A stretch of DNA of 50,436 nt from Nitrospira sp. (GTDB lineage Bacteria; Nitrospirota; Nitrospiria; Nitrospirales; Nitrospiraceae): NCBI GenBank assembly GCA_019636835.1, contig JAHBWU010000021.1, forward strand, positions 1-50,436. The letters are read 5' to 3'. The position numbers and the translations under genes were made by a program. Position 1 is the stretch's first letter; the number at the start of each line of letters is the position of its first letter. The notes beneath the pieces are model-generated. The model had not been told where the DNA came from. It did not search any database and saw only the letters and a program-made list of their open reading frames with translations. This document shows, in pieces, positions 27,556 to 38,404 of this stretch.

Positions 27556-28574
27556 TGCAACTCTCCGCGTTCGACTTTCCCTTCGATCCTTCTCTGGTCG
27601 CGCTGCAGCCGGTCAGCCCTCGTGATCGCGCTCGGTTGCTGCTCCTCGATCGCCAGACCGATAAGCTTGTGCATCGTCGTGTCACGGATCTTCCGTCCCT
27701 GCTCAAATCGGGTGATTTGCTGGTCGTGAATGACACGAAGGTCTTGGCGGCGCGGGTGTCCGGAGTCAAAAAACCGACAGGAATACCGGTCGAGGTATTG
27801 TTCGTGAGAGACCTGGGTGAGGGGCGGTGGGAGATTATGGTCAAAGGCACCTTCCATGTCGGCCAGGTCATCGAGTTTGATCAGCAGTCCCGCGCGACCG
27901 TCGTGAAGCGCGATGCGACGGGCACTGAGGTCGTGGTAGAAAGCCCGGCGCCGGTTACACGGTTATTTGAAGCACGAGGCGTCATGCCGCTGCCTCCCTA
28001 CATCAAGCGCGCATCGACTCAGGAGGATCACCGATGGTATCAGACGGTCTTTGCCAAACACGAGGGCGCGATTGCCGCACCGACTGCCGGGCTCCACTTC
28101 ACTGAAGACCTGTTTCAACGACTGAACGTGTCGGGTATCAAAATCGCGGCGGTGACTCTCCATGTCGGTCCCGGCACATTCAAGCCGGTAACGACTGAGC
28201 GGATTGAAGATCATCAGATGGGAGCTGAAGCATTCACCATCAGCGAAGAGACTGCAAAAGCAATTCAGGAGACCAAATGTGCTGGTGGGCGGGTAGTCGC
28301 CGTGGGTACCACGGTCGTCCGCACACTTGAAACTGTCATGAAGGAAAAGGGAGAGCTGGTCCCGACGTCCGGCGAAAGCCGGCTCTTCATGACGCCAGGG
28401 TTCCCATTCAAGGTCGTCGATGCCCTTATGACGAATTTCCACCTTCCAAGGACCACGTTATTGATGCTGGTCTCGGCCTTCGCCGGAATCGATCCGATTC
28501 GCAGAGCCTACGAGGAAGCGGTCAGGGAGCGATATCGCTTCTACAGCTACGGCGACGCGATGTTGATCATCTAG
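27555..28574 (+). CDS. queA: S-adenosylmethionine:tRNA ribosyltransferase-isomerase
   Basis: Adds the epoxycyclopentandiol-forming ribosyl group of SAM to preQ1 in tRNA during queuosine synthesis. 339 residues starting MQLSAFDFPFDPSLVALQPV. Motifs are RDRARLLLLDR, SGDLLVVNDTKVLAARV, PPYIKR, GAIAAPTAGLHFTEDLF, and PRTTLLMLVSAFAG near the end. The start overlaps the SpoIID-like gene stop (TGATG). A frame beginning at 27417 runs back into that gene and is rejected. tgt and queC genes are not in the window. Confidence 0.96.
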   Translation: MQLSAFDFPFDPSLVALQPVSPRDRARLLLLDRQTDKLVHRRVTDLPSLLKSGDLLVVNDTKVLAARVSGVKKPTGIPVEVLFVRDLGEGRWEIMVKGTFHVGQVIEFDQQSRATVVKRDATGTEVVVESPAPVTRLFEARGVMPLPPYIKRASTQEDHRWYQTVFAKHEGAIAAPTAGLHFTEDLFQRLNVSGIKIAAVTLHVGPGTFKPVTTERIEDHQMGAEAFTISEETAKAIQETKCAGGRVVAVGTTVVRTLETVMKEKGELVPTSGESRLFMTPGFPFKVVDALMTNFHLPRTTLLMLVSAFAGIDPIRRAYEEAVRERYRFYSYGDAMLII

Positions 28575-28617
28575 CTGTTTGATGATCCAGCGGGGCTCAA
28601 CAAGACGCAGTTTGACT

Positions 28618-29316
28618 TTATAGCAGTTCTCTGCGGATGGTAATCGGCAGCTTGGCCTTCATGGATTGTTGGAAGGACACCAGAGCCCGTTGTTGCTTCT
28701 GCAACAGCATGTCATCCAGCACCCGCTGCTTGGCTTCGGCTGCCTTAGCGGGATCTGAATCTTGTGGCCTGGTCATGAGAGATTGTCCTTCGGCAATCTC
28801 CGCTGGGGTCAGGGCAACGGAGTCTCGTACGATCATGCGAGCCTTATTGGCCAAAACTTCTTGGTGCTGGATCGACTCAAACGACGCTGGGGTGAGATGA
28901 TTCGCAGCAAGGATACGTTTGTAAAGTTCCGGGTCGAAGGCTCCATTCTTCTGAAAGACCGGCGTTTGCATGATCAGTTCGCGCAAATCGGCATCGGAAA
29001 CCCGTATGCCCATTTCTTCAGCCGCGATGATCCAGATACGACTATCGACCAGTTGTCCGACGACGAATTCCTTGAACTCTTCCTCTTTGAAATCGGTCTT
29101 GACGTTTTCTTTGTAGATGCGGCGCATGTTTTCATAGGTCCGCTTGAATTCATCGATGGAAACCGATTGCTCCCCGACTTTGGCGACGGGTCCGCTGCCT
29201 TGTTCTCCGAATCCCCACCATCCCATCGTAATCACGAAGGCTATAGCCAAGATTCCCATAATGGATTTGAGCAACCAAGGGTAGTTGTGAGCCGCATTCC
29301 GCATTGTCTTGATCAT
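28618..29316 (-). CDS. SurA/PpiD N-terminal-like protein lacking a PPIase domain
   Basis: A 232-residue protein from ATG 29316 (MIKTMRNAAHNYPWLLKSIM). A signal-anchor at about residues 13-35 (SIMGILAIAFVITMGWWGF) should leave the rest in the periplasm. Residues about 45-190 match the SurA_N fold (VAKVGEQSVSIDEFKRTYEN, VGQLVDSRIWIIAAEEMGIR, FQKNGAFDPELYKRIL). The parvulin domain of PpiD/SurA is absent. It thus looks like a chaperone-only relative. It is divergent from the RDD gene. Confidence 0.85.
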   Translation of the reverse strand: MIKTMRNAAHNYPWLLKSIMGILAIAFVITMGWWGFGEQGSGPVAKVGEQSVSIDEFKRTYENMRRIYKENVKTDFKEEEFKEFVVGQLVDSRIWIIAAEEMGIRVSDADLRELIMQTPVFQKNGAFDPELYKRILAANHLTPASFESIQHQEVLANKARMIVRDSVALTPAEIAEGQSLMTRPQDSDPAKAAEAKQRVLDDMLLQKQQRALVSFQQSMKAKLPITIRRELL

Positions 29317-29514
29317 GTCAATCCTCTTCTTCTGTGAAAAGGCAGTGTACTTGCGGAATAAGACGGAAGGCAAGGGCCGGCAAGTTCAGCCTTACGTGGA
29401 ATATCTACGAGCGCCGGTTTCTGGGAGAATGACTCCTGCGCACTTCTTCCCGGAAGCGGAAAGACGGCTCGGCAAGGTTTTGAAGAAGACCAGGAAAAAA
29501 AGGTCGGTCTTTGT

Positions 29515-29543
29515 TTGTGCAAGTTGATGCAATTTGTTATACT
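29515..29543 (+). promoter_or_regulatory. Extended -10 promoter of the RDD gene
   Basis: TGTTATACT contains an extended -10 (TG, one base, TATACT at 29538-29543). A weak -35, TTGTGC at 29515-29520, is 17 bases upstream. It precedes the TTG start by about 26 bases. Confidence 0.5.
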
Positions 29544-29568
29544 TTGCCACTAATTAGAAGGAGAATCC

Positions 29569-30027
29569 TTGGCAGGGGAGGGGCCAACCTCGACGTCGCT
29601 GGAAGCAAGAGTCTATCCGAAGGCCCATGTTCTGAATCGGTTCATCGCAAAATTAATTGATCTGTTCATTGTCGTCGCCGCCGGCGAAATTGCTCCTCCG
29701 GTCGGCTTTCTTTCCGGCCTGGCCTACATCTTGATTGCCGATGGCTTTGCGGGGGGAAAAAGCATCGGCAAACGGTTGGTAGGTTTGCAAACCATGCGAT
29801 TGGATGGCCGGGATACGGCCGGGTTCCGAGAGTCGATCATCCGGAATCTTCCGCTGGGTGGCGCACAGATCGCGTATGCGGTTCCGTATATTGGATGGCT
29901 CGTAGCGCTGGCCATTTTAGCGTTCGAAAGTTTTTTGATCATTGGGAATGAGCAGGGTCGTCGGCTTGGCGATGAAGTGGCAAGGACTCACGTGTTAGAC
30001 GCCGGTCAACTTGCGGTCCCGGATTAG
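29569..30027 (+). CDS. RDD family membrane protein
   Basis: A 152-residue protein with hydrophobic segments near 30-50, 52-70 and 105-128. The RDD-type signature is present in variant form: RFIAKLIDLFIVVAAGEI, then GKSIGKRLVGLQTMRLDG. Family function is mostly unknown. The TTG start is supported by AGAAGGAGAATCC immediately upstream. It faces away from the SurA-N-like gene and leads into mreB. Confidence 0.85.
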   Translation: MAGEGPTSTSLEARVYPKAHVLNRFIAKLIDLFIVVAAGEIAPPVGFLSGLAYILIADGFAGGKSIGKRLVGLQTMRLDGRDTAGFRESIIRNLPLGGAQIAYAVPYIGWLVALAILAFESFLIIGNEQGRRLGDEVARTHVLDAGQLAVPD

Positions 30028-30031
30028 GTAA

Positions 30032-31144
<1,113 letters not shown>

Positions 31145-31157
31145 GGTTCCATCCCTC

Positions 31158-32030
31158 ATGCGGATGGTCAATTTACGCGCACCGTACAGCGCCAGGCGTG
31201 TTGCCCTCGTTCTTGCCGTCATTCTCGTGCTCGGCTTCCTGCTGCTTCCCGGCCAACTCCAAAGCGTATTTCAGCAAGTGGGCAACCCCTTGGGATGGAT
31301 TATCAGTTGGCCTCTTCAGGCCGTGGCCGGAATCCATGATCGGATCGCCGGTATCTGGGAACGATATGTGGATCTCCAAGGGGTTGAAGAAGAAAATCAA
31401 CAGTTGAGGAGAGAACTGGATCTTCTCAAGGAACAAAACGGGCAGCTGCGAGAAGCTTCAGTGGCGACGGAGCGGTTCTCAGCACTGCTGGAGTTTAAGA
31501 AGCAAGCCCTTCCCACCTCCGTGGCCGCCCAAGTGATCGGGCGCGATACCGGCAATTGGTATAAGACGATCATTCTGAACAAGGGTGCGTCCGACGGCCT
31601 TCAATCGGACCAGGGAGTGATTACTCCGGCAGGTGTGGTCGGTCGCGTCGTCAAGACTACGGCTTCCACCGCCGTCGTTCTGCTCGTGACGGATCCCAAT
31701 AATGCGATTGCTGGATTGATCCAGCGAACGAGAGATGAGGGCATAGTCGAAGGGACGACGCAGGGACAGGCTCGGCTCAAGTACATTCCGCTGTTGTCCA
31801 ACGCGCGGCCTGGTGATCACGTCGTCACGTCAGGATTGGTGGGGGGGTTCCCCCGAGGTATACCGATCGGCACGATCATCAGAATCGATAGGGAAGAGGA
31901 AGCGCTGTTCCAATCTGCGGAACTTTCTCCGGATGTCGATCCGAATCGGGTCGAAGAAGTGTTGGTTATTCGGTCTTCCTCTATTCCGACCGAAGGGGAG
32001 CGTCTTGGCGTTCCAAAGCCCAAGCCATGA
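31158..32030 (+). CDS. mreC: Rod shape-determining protein MreC
   Basis: A bitopic inner-membrane protein of 290 residues linking MreB to the periplasmic synthases. ATG 31158 begins MRMVNLRAPYSARRVALVLA; the membrane segment is near residues 14-34, followed by a coiled coil (LQGVEEENQQLRRELDLLKE, about 72-100) and the beta-rich domain (VIGRDTGNWYKTIILNKGAS, GVVGRVVKTTAS). An in-frame start inside mreB is rejected. It overlaps mreD by four bases. Confidence 0.95.
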   Translation: MRMVNLRAPYSARRVALVLAVILVLGFLLLPGQLQSVFQQVGNPLGWIISWPLQAVAGIHDRIAGIWERYVDLQGVEEENQQLRRELDLLKEQNGQLREASVATERFSALLEFKKQALPTSVAAQVIGRDTGNWYKTIILNKGASDGLQSDQGVITPAGVVGRVVKTTASTAVVLLVTDPNNAIAGLIQRTRDEGIVEGTTQGQARLKYIPLLSNARPGDHVVTSGLVGGFPRGIPIGTIIRIDREEEALFQSAELSPDVDPNRVEEVLVIRSSSIPTEGERLGVPKPKP

Positions 32031-32527
32031 AGGCTCTCATTTATTTTGCCGTGATCGTGGGTCTTGTGCCCGTTCAATCCATTCTCCTGCCGCACATCAG
32101 CTTGTGGGGGGTGAAGCCGGATCTTGGTTTTGTGGCGGTGTGCTTGATCGGGCTCATAGCAGGCGAGCTGGATGGCTTGTTGGTCGGTCTCGCACTCGGA
32201 TGGGCGATGAGTCTGTTCTCTGCGCAAGATCTAATTTCCGGTGTGGTTTTGAAGGGGATCGTGGGGTTCGTAGCAGGCCTTGTAGGCCGACAGGTGGTCT
32301 ACCTGAGCCCGGTCGTTCTGGTGGCGGGACTGCTGGTCGTCTCCTGCTTAGCTGGGCTGATCACTCCGTTCGTTCTCAAGCTCAGTGCGCAACAGGATTG
32401 GTGGTGGGCTCTTTGGACAGTGGTGCTGCCGCAAGCCTGTCTTGATGCGCTGATTGGAGGTCTGATCTACTGGCTCATGTGGAGTCGTTTGAATATCGAG
32501 CAGTTGATGGCCGAATCTCGAATGTAG
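32027..32527 (+). CDS. mreD: Rod shape-determining protein MreD
   Basis: A polytopic inner-membrane protein of 166 residues with about five hydrophobic segments: near residues 4-20, 28-62, 66-90, 95-118 and 125-155. MreD is poorly conserved and the assignment rests on topology, length and position between mreC and mrdA. The ATG overlaps the mreC stop. Confidence 0.9.
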   Translation: MKALIYFAVIVGLVPVQSILLPHISLWGVKPDLGFVAVCLIGLIAGELDGLLVGLALGWAMSLFSAQDLISGVVLKGIVGFVAGLVGRQVVYLSPVVLVAGLLVVSCLAGLITPFVLKLSAQQDWWWALWTVVLPQACLDALIGGLIYWLMWSRLNIEQLMAESRM

Positions 32528-32536
32528 GCGGTTATT

Positions 32537-34402
32537 ATGCTGACGTCGCATTATTCGGAACCTGAATTTGGCGACCTTCATCGACGGCTCTTTATTCTCC
32601 GTGTCGGACTCTTGCTGGTGGTGGTGCTGCTTGGTCTGCGTCTCTGGCATCTTCAAATTTACGAGGGGCCGTATTATCGAGACTTGTCGGAAAACAATCG
32701 TACCAGATTGGTTCTGCTCGAACCGGCACGGGGCCTGATTTATGACCGGCACGGTGTCCTCCTAGCGAATAATGTACCGAGCTTCAGCCTCTACGTCACG
32801 CTGGAAGACGTGAAGGACCGCGAAGTCTTGATTCAGCAGCTGACCGATTTGCTCGGCCTCGACCCGACCATCGTTCGGAAAAAAATGACGACGAAAGGCA
32901 GCAAGCTGCTTCCTCGCAAAATCAAAGATCGCATGACCCTGCGCGATGCCACGCTGGTCGAATCCCATCGTCTCGACATGCCCGGGGTCATGATTCAGGT
33001 CGAGTCGCAGCGCAACTATCCGGGCGGTGTGACGGCGGCTCATCTTCTGGGCTATGTAGGAGAAATTTCAGCAGATCAACTGGAAAAACCGGAGTTTCTC
33101 GATCTCCACCAAGGCAGCATCGTGGGGCAATATGGCGTGGAAAAGTCCTATGATCGGCACATGCGGGGAATGGCCGGTCAAAAGAGTGTGGAAGTCGATG
33201 CGCTCGGCCACGAGAAGAAGGCCTCGGTTGTTGAGAGGCCGCAAGCGGGGAACGACCTCTATCTCACCATTGATGTGCGGCTCCAAAAGGTTGCCGAAGA
33301 TCTGTTGGGCGAGGAACATGGCGCCATCGTCGCCCTTGATCCGAACAGTGGAGATATTCTGGCCATGGCCAGCCGTCCCGGCTTCGACCCCAACGTGCTC
33401 TCGCGAGAACTGACCGCGAAGCAATGGGTGGAAATCGTGCAGGACGAAGGACGTCCGTTGAACAATCGAGCCTCACAGGGGCAGTATCCCCCCGGTTCCA
33501 CCTTCAAGATTCCAATGGCCGTCGCCGCGTTGGAGACAAAAACTATGTCCCCTTCCAGTACCGTGTTCTGCAATGGGGGGTACCAGTTCGGCAAGCGGCT
33601 GTATCATGACTGGAAAGCCAGTGGTCATGGGTACGTCGATCTGCATAATGCATTAGTCCATTCCTGCGACGTGTACTTTTATACGATCGGCCAACGAATG
33701 GGGATCGATGTGATGGCTGAGTTTGGGAAGGACTTCGGTCTTGGGAAGGCCACTGGAGTGGAATTGCCGTCGGAACGATCCGGTATCATGCCCTCACCCG
33801 CATGGAAGCAAAAAGCCAAGAACGAGCAGTGGTTGCCCGGAGAGACCATTTCCGCCGCCATTGGACAGGGGTATGTGACCGTGACGCCGTTACAAATGGC
33901 GAGTCTCGTCGGCACGGTGGCTAATGACGGAATCAGCTACCGCCCTCGTCTGGTGCAGGCGGTCATGGATCGAACGTCGGGAAACCTTCAAGAATTGCCG
34001 GCCGTTCCGCGCGGAAAAATCAATGCGAAACCGGAAACATTCCGCGTCATCAAGGACGCGCTCGCCGACGTCGTCACCAAGGGAACGGCAACGAAGGCGA
34101 AATCCTCCCTGGTGACGATCGGTGGGAAAACAGGCACGGCTCAAGTGGCGGCGCTCCGGACCGGGCCGGAAGAAAACATTCCCAAAAAGCTCCGAGACCA
34201 TGCGTGGTTCGTCGCCTTCGCGCCTGTGGAGTCGCCGAAGATCGCCGTCGTCGTGCTCGCTGAACATATGGGGCACGGCGGGGCCGCTGCTGCTCCTCTT
34301 GCGAAGGAAGTCATTGAAACGTATATAAAGCTCGCCCCTCAAGTGCCTGCCGTCACTTCGGAGCTTACCGGTGGGCCGGGACGCTCCTCGAAAGACTCAT
34401 GA
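32537..34402 (+). CDS. mrdA: Penicillin-binding protein 2 (elongation transpeptidase)
   Basis: The class B transpeptidase of the elongation machinery. 621 residues: a cytoplasmic and single-membrane start (residues about 20-40), the dimerisation domain with EPARGLIYDRHGVLLANN, and the transpeptidase domain. Active-site motifs are SxxK in YPPGSTFKIPMA (about 320), SCD in HSCDVYFYTIGQ in place of SxN, and KTGTAQ near residue 535. The stop overlaps the rodA start (ATGA), which is the usual coupling of PBP2 with RodA. Confidence 0.96.
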   Translation: MLTSHYSEPEFGDLHRRLFILRVGLLLVVVLLGLRLWHLQIYEGPYYRDLSENNRTRLVLLEPARGLIYDRHGVLLANNVPSFSLYVTLEDVKDREVLIQQLTDLLGLDPTIVRKKMTTKGSKLLPRKIKDRMTLRDATLVESHRLDMPGVMIQVESQRNYPGGVTAAHLLGYVGEISADQLEKPEFLDLHQGSIVGQYGVEKSYDRHMRGMAGQKSVEVDALGHEKKASVVERPQAGNDLYLTIDVRLQKVAEDLLGEEHGAIVALDPNSGDILAMASRPGFDPNVLSRELTAKQWVEIVQDEGRPLNNRASQGQYPPGSTFKIPMAVAALETKTMSPSSTVFCNGGYQFGKRLYHDWKASGHGYVDLHNALVHSCDVYFYTIGQRMGIDVMAEFGKDFGLGKATGVELPSERSGIMPSPAWKQKAKNEQWLPGETISAAIGQGYVTVTPLQMASLVGTVANDGISYRPRLVQAVMDRTSGNLQELPAVPRGKINAKPETFRVIKDALADVVTKGTATKAKSSLVTIGGKTGTAQVAALRTGPEENIPKKLRDHAWFVAFAPVESPKIAVVVLAEHMGHGGAAAAPLAKEVIETYIKLAPQVPAVTSELTGGPGRSSKDS

Positions 34403-35520
34403 TCGATCGATTGACCGAGCATCGCGGGCTCGATAGTTTCGATATCCGCTATGTCGCCTTGATCCTTGCCATTCTCGGGATCGGAGTGTTGTCCATTTAT
34501 AGTGTCACGCATGGGCAACAGGGTGCGACGTCGCCGTATTATCTCAAGCAGTTGATATGGATCGGCCTAGGTGCGGCGGCCTTCCTCGTCATGTGGGCAT
34601 CGGACTACCATCATCTTGCGCGGTTTGCCTATCCGGCCTACGCCGTTATCTTGCTGATGCTGGTCTTTGTGTTATTCGAAGGGCGAACGAGCAAAGGGGC
34701 TCAACGGTGGATCGCAATGGGCCCTTTCAGTTTCCAGCCGTCTGAATTCGCCAAGCTCATCCTCATCTTGGTGTTGGCACACTACTACTCGAAAGCCCCT
34801 CGTGTGGGATGGTTGCAGCGGGTCATCGTTCCGGGGCTTTTGGTGCTGCCCGGCCTCATCCTCATCTTGAGGCAACCAGATTTGGGAAGTGGGCTCAGCT
34901 TTGTCGCGGTCTATGCCGCCATGCTCCTCATGGTAGGCGTTCGTTCGCAAGCCTTAGGATTTATTCTATTATTCTCGATCATGCTGTTTCCGTTTGCCTG
35001 GGAGGGGGTATGGGGGTCCTTGCATGATTACCAGCGACAGCGCATTATGGCGTTCGTCGATCCCGGTTACGACCCGGCAGGAAAGGGCTATCATGCCCTG
35101 CAATCGAAAATTGCGATCGGGTCGGGGGAACTGCTGGGCAAGGGGCTCCATGGCGGCACCCAAAGTCAGTTGAAGTTTTTGCCGGAAGGCCATACCGATT
35201 TTGTGTTTGCCGTCTTTGCGGAGGAATGGGGATTTCTCGGCGTGCTGGTACTGCTGACGTTATTTGTGGCGTTGATTTGGTTGTCGCTGGAAATCGCCTC
35301 CAAGGCAAAGGATCAGCTTGGAGCACTGCTCGCCGTGGGGATTGTGGCGATGTTATGTTTTTGCGTCGTGGTCAACATCGGTATGACGGCGGGGATGTTT
35401 CCGATCGTCGGCATTCCCTTGCCTTTGGTGAGTTATGGCGGAAGCGCCACAATTATGACCATGGCGTCGTTGGGCTTGCTGTTGAACGTCAAGCGGAAGC
35501 GGTTAAGTCTGTTTTATTGA
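34399..35520 (+). CDS. rodA: Peptidoglycan glycosyltransferase RodA
   Basis: A SEDS-family membrane glycosyltransferase of 373 residues that polymerises glycan strands with PBP2. About ten hydrophobic segments are present. Family motifs include GAQRWIAMGPFSFQPSEFAK, RQPDLGSGLSFVAVY with the catalytic Asp, GKGLHGGTQSQLKFLPEGHTDFVFAVFAEE and the C-terminal GMTAGMFPIVGIPLPLVSYGGSA. It is complete and starts within the mrdA stop. Confidence 0.96.
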   Translation: MIDRLTEHRGLDSFDIRYVALILAILGIGVLSIYSVTHGQQGATSPYYLKQLIWIGLGAAAFLVMWASDYHHLARFAYPAYAVILLMLVFVLFEGRTSKGAQRWIAMGPFSFQPSEFAKLILILVLAHYYSKAPRVGWLQRVIVPGLLVLPGLILILRQPDLGSGLSFVAVYAAMLLMVGVRSQALGFILLFSIMLFPFAWEGVWGSLHDYQRQRIMAFVDPGYDPAGKGYHALQSKIAIGSGELLGKGLHGGTQSQLKFLPEGHTDFVFAVFAEEWGFLGVLVLLTLFVALIWLSLEIASKAKDQLGALLAVGIVAMLCFCVVVNIGMTAGMFPIVGIPLPLVSYGGSATIMTMASLGLLLNVKRKRLSLFY

Positions 35521-35677
35521 GTCATGACCGAACAGGCGGAAGACCGGGGATCCGCCGTTCGGAAAAGAGAATATGGAAGCCGTGGAGCCGGTGTGCGGAG
35601 TGATTACGGACCTGGGCTTGGGCTCGCGTCCATCGCTCTCGGCCGGCTCACGTGGCTGGTAGACCAAAGGAGTCAAA

Positions 35678-37186
35678 ATGGGAAGTGAGATTGCGATAAC
35701 CGTCGCGCGGGAGGAAACCCGCGTGGCCGTGCTCGATGGCGGAGTCGTCACCGATTTGTTCGGCGACCGCACGAAGCATAAGGATTTTGTCGGAAATATC
35801 TATAAGGGAAAGGTGGCCAAGGTGTTGCCGGGCATGCAAGCCGCGTTTGTGGACATCGGCCTGGAAAAAGCGGCGTTTATGCATGTCTCCGATCTATTGG
35901 TGGATGCAGAGCCGGGTGACATGTTGGTTGAGGCCGAGGAAGACGAAAAAGATTCGGAGATGCTCCGGCCGAAGCGCCAGAGCGCGAAGCCGATCGAACA
36001 GCTGCTGAGTGAAGGCCAGGAGCTGATGGTCCAGATTTCAAAAGGCCCGATCGGCACCAAGGGGTCGCGAGTGACGACGTACGTCTCACTTCCGGGGCGA
36101 TATCTCGTCTTCATGCCTAATGTCGACCATATCGGTGTGTCTCGGCGGATTCCGCGAGACGAAGAACGAGCCAGGCTGAAGGAAATCATGCGCCGCGTCA
36201 GGCGTTCCGGCTTCGGCTATATCGTGCGGACGGTCAGTGAAGGCGTCAAAGAGGATGAATTGAAATCCGACGTCGACTTTCTGCACGTCCTCTGGCAGGA
36301 CATTTTGACGAAACGGGAACAACTGCCCGCTCCCGCGTTGCTGCATTCTGATTTGAGCTTGAGCTTCCGTGTCGTGAGGGATCTGTTCGGCAAAAAGGTG
36401 GATCGACTGTGGATCGATTCGCGAGAGGAATATGAAGCCATTCGGGATTTCGTGCAGCGATTTTCTCCTGAACAGACCTCGCGGATTCATTTCTACGACA
36501 AGGATGAGCCGTTGTTCGATCATCTGGGGGTGGAGCAGGAAATTGCGCGCGCATTGAGCCGGAAAGTCTGGCTCAAGTCGGGGGGCTATCTCGTGATCGA
36601 TCATACCGAAGCGATGACGGTGATCGACGTCAATACGGGACGCTTTGTGGGAAAACGGGATCAGGAAGAGACCATCTTGCGCAACAACCTCGAGGCGGCC
36701 AAAGAAGTCGCCTATCAACTGAAGCTGCGGGGAATCGGCGGCATCATCATTGTCGATTTCATCGACATGGAGCGGGAGAAGAATCGGGAGAAGGTCTATC
36801 ATGCGTTGGTGGACGCCATGGCGTCGGACAAGGCGAGAACGAGGATCTCCAGGATTTCGGATCTCGGGTTGATCGAAATCTCCCGCGAACGGGTGCGGGA
36901 GGATCTGTTACGGTCGCTGTCGGAGCCGTGCCGCTACTGCGAAGGCCGTGGCTATACGAAATCTCCCACGACCGTTGCGTACGAAATTTTCCGAGAAATC
37001 CGACGGATTGAACCGTCTGCCGATCAGCAACGGATTATCGTGGGAGCCCATCCAACGGTGGCTGAATTGCTGCAAGACGAAGAGCGCCACGGAGTGGAAG
37101 TATTGGAGCGAGATTGTTCAGCGAAAATCATCGTTACACCGGACAGTCAGTTGCATCTTGAGCAATACGATCTGGTCGTGCTCTAG
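35678..37186 (+). CDS. rng: Ribonuclease G
   Basis: An RNase E/G-family endonuclease of 502 residues, the short RNase G type. The ATG follows AAGGAGTC. The S1-like domain is near residues 35-125, with FVGNIYKGKVAKVLPGMQAAF. The catalytic Asp/Asn set lies in VIDVNTGRFVGK and IVDFIDMEREKNR. The zinc-link CRYCEGRGYTKSP is near residue 415. It may process 16S rRNA and tRNA or mRNA ends. It follows rodA after 157 bases, a common association with the mre cluster. Confidence 0.95.
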   Translation: MGSEIAITVAREETRVAVLDGGVVTDLFGDRTKHKDFVGNIYKGKVAKVLPGMQAAFVDIGLEKAAFMHVSDLLVDAEPGDMLVEAEEDEKDSEMLRPKRQSAKPIEQLLSEGQELMVQISKGPIGTKGSRVTTYVSLPGRYLVFMPNVDHIGVSRRIPRDEERARLKEIMRRVRRSGFGYIVRTVSEGVKEDELKSDVDFLHVLWQDILTKREQLPAPALLHSDLSLSFRVVRDLFGKKVDRLWIDSREEYEAIRDFVQRFSPEQTSRIHFYDKDEPLFDHLGVEQEIARALSRKVWLKSGGYLVIDHTEAMTVIDVNTGRFVGKRDQEETILRNNLEAAKEVAYQLKLRGIGGIIIVDFIDMEREKNREKVYHALVDAMASDKARTRISRISDLGLIEISRERVREDLLRSLSEPCRYCEGRGYTKSPTTVAYEIFREIRRIEPSADQQRIIVGAHPTVAELLQDEERHGVEVLERDCSAKIIVTPDSQLHLEQYDLVVL

Positions 37187-37285
37187 TCGAGTGCCGTCAC
37201 GTCCGCTGCTCTTTGTCGGGGAGATACTCTGCTTACCGGACACTTCTGCTGGTGAAACGAATTCCCTGCCGATGATCGAGCGATC

Positions 37286-38404
37286 ATGGATGAAGCATCA
37301 TTGACCTCCTGGCTCACGCTCCAAGCCATCGACGGTGTCGGCGATCGCACTCTTCTGAAGTTGATTCAAGCGTTTGGAACATCCGATAGGGTGCTCGGTG
37401 CAACGAAGGATGACTTGATCAGCGCCGGTTGCAGTCCTGAATTAACCGAATCCGTGCGGCGGGGGCCTGAGTCGAGTATACGGCGACAGATTGATCGCCA
37501 GGTAAAGATTGTAGAACGCTTCAAGATCCAAACAGTCACCTTGTTTGATCGATCGTATCCAGCCCGACTCAAAACCATTTCCGATCCGCCGCCGTTGTTG
37601 TATGTGAGCGGAAACTTATCGCCGAAGGACGAGGTTGCCGTGGCGATTGTCGGTGGACGACGGGCGACTCCATCCGGAAAACTCATCACGGAGGAGATTG
37701 CAAAGGATTTGGCCGGATGTGGGGTGACGATCGTGAGCGGTTTGGCTCGAGGAATCGATGCGGCGGCGCACCGAGGAGCGCTGATGGGTAAAGGGCGAAC
37801 GATTGCGGTCCTCGGTTGCGGCATCGATCGGACCTATCCGTCAGAACATCACACACTCCGGCGGAATATCGAATCGCACGGCGCCGTAATCTCGGAGCTG
37901 CCGATCGGCGCTGCTCCTCAAAGTCATCACTTCCCGAGAAGAAATCGGATTATCAGCGGGTTGTCGTTGGGCGTGCTGGTCGGTGAAGCCGCGACCGACA
38001 GCGGCTCGTTGATCACGGCAAAACTGGCGTTGGAGCAAGGTCGAGAGGTGTTCGCCGTACCAGGTTCCGTCAAGGAAGAAGCCTGTCGCGGATCGAATCG
38101 CCTGATCAAAGAGGGAGCGAAACTGATCGAAGGAGCCGAAGACATTCTTGATGAAATTCTTCCGCAAGTCGATGCGCGGCAACGGGCCACGCTGCATCTC
38201 GACCGTGCGGTGATGAAAGTGCATGTACCGCTAAGAAGGGAAGAGGCATTGGCGTACGAAGCGCTGTCCTATGAGGCCCGATCCATTGATGCGGTGATTG
38301 AGAGCACTGGGCTGAGCGCTGCAGAGGTGTCGGCGGCGTTGCTTTCATTGGAATTGAACGGGCGGATTCGTCAACTGCCTGGCCAACAATACATCCGCCT
38401 CTAG
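37286..38404 (+). CDS. dprA: DNA-processing protein DprA
   Basis: The RecA loader protecting incoming single-stranded DNA in natural transformation. 372 residues: an N-terminal HhH/SAM-like region (about 1-90), the Rossmann core with VAIVGGRRATPSGK (about 112-125) and VSGLARGIDAAAHRGAL, the SGLSLGVLVGEAATDSGSLITA segment, and a winged-helix C-terminal domain (about 310-370). A repeat element begins two bases after the stop. Natural competence is not proved by this gene alone. Confidence 0.95.
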   Translation: MDEASLTSWLTLQAIDGVGDRTLLKLIQAFGTSDRVLGATKDDLISAGCSPELTESVRRGPESSIRRQIDRQVKIVERFKIQTVTLFDRSYPARLKTISDPPPLLYVSGNLSPKDEVAVAIVGGRRATPSGKLITEEIAKDLAGCGVTIVSGLARGIDAAAHRGALMGKGRTIAVLGCGIDRTYPSEHHTLRRNIESHGAVISELPIGAAPQSHHFPRRNRIISGLSLGVLVGEAATDSGSLITAKLALEQGREVFAVPGSVKEEACRGSNRLIKEGAKLIEGAEDILDEILPQVDARQRATLHLDRAVMKVHVPLRREEALAYEALSYEARSIDAVIESTGLSAAEVSAALLSLELNGRIRQLPGQQYIRL

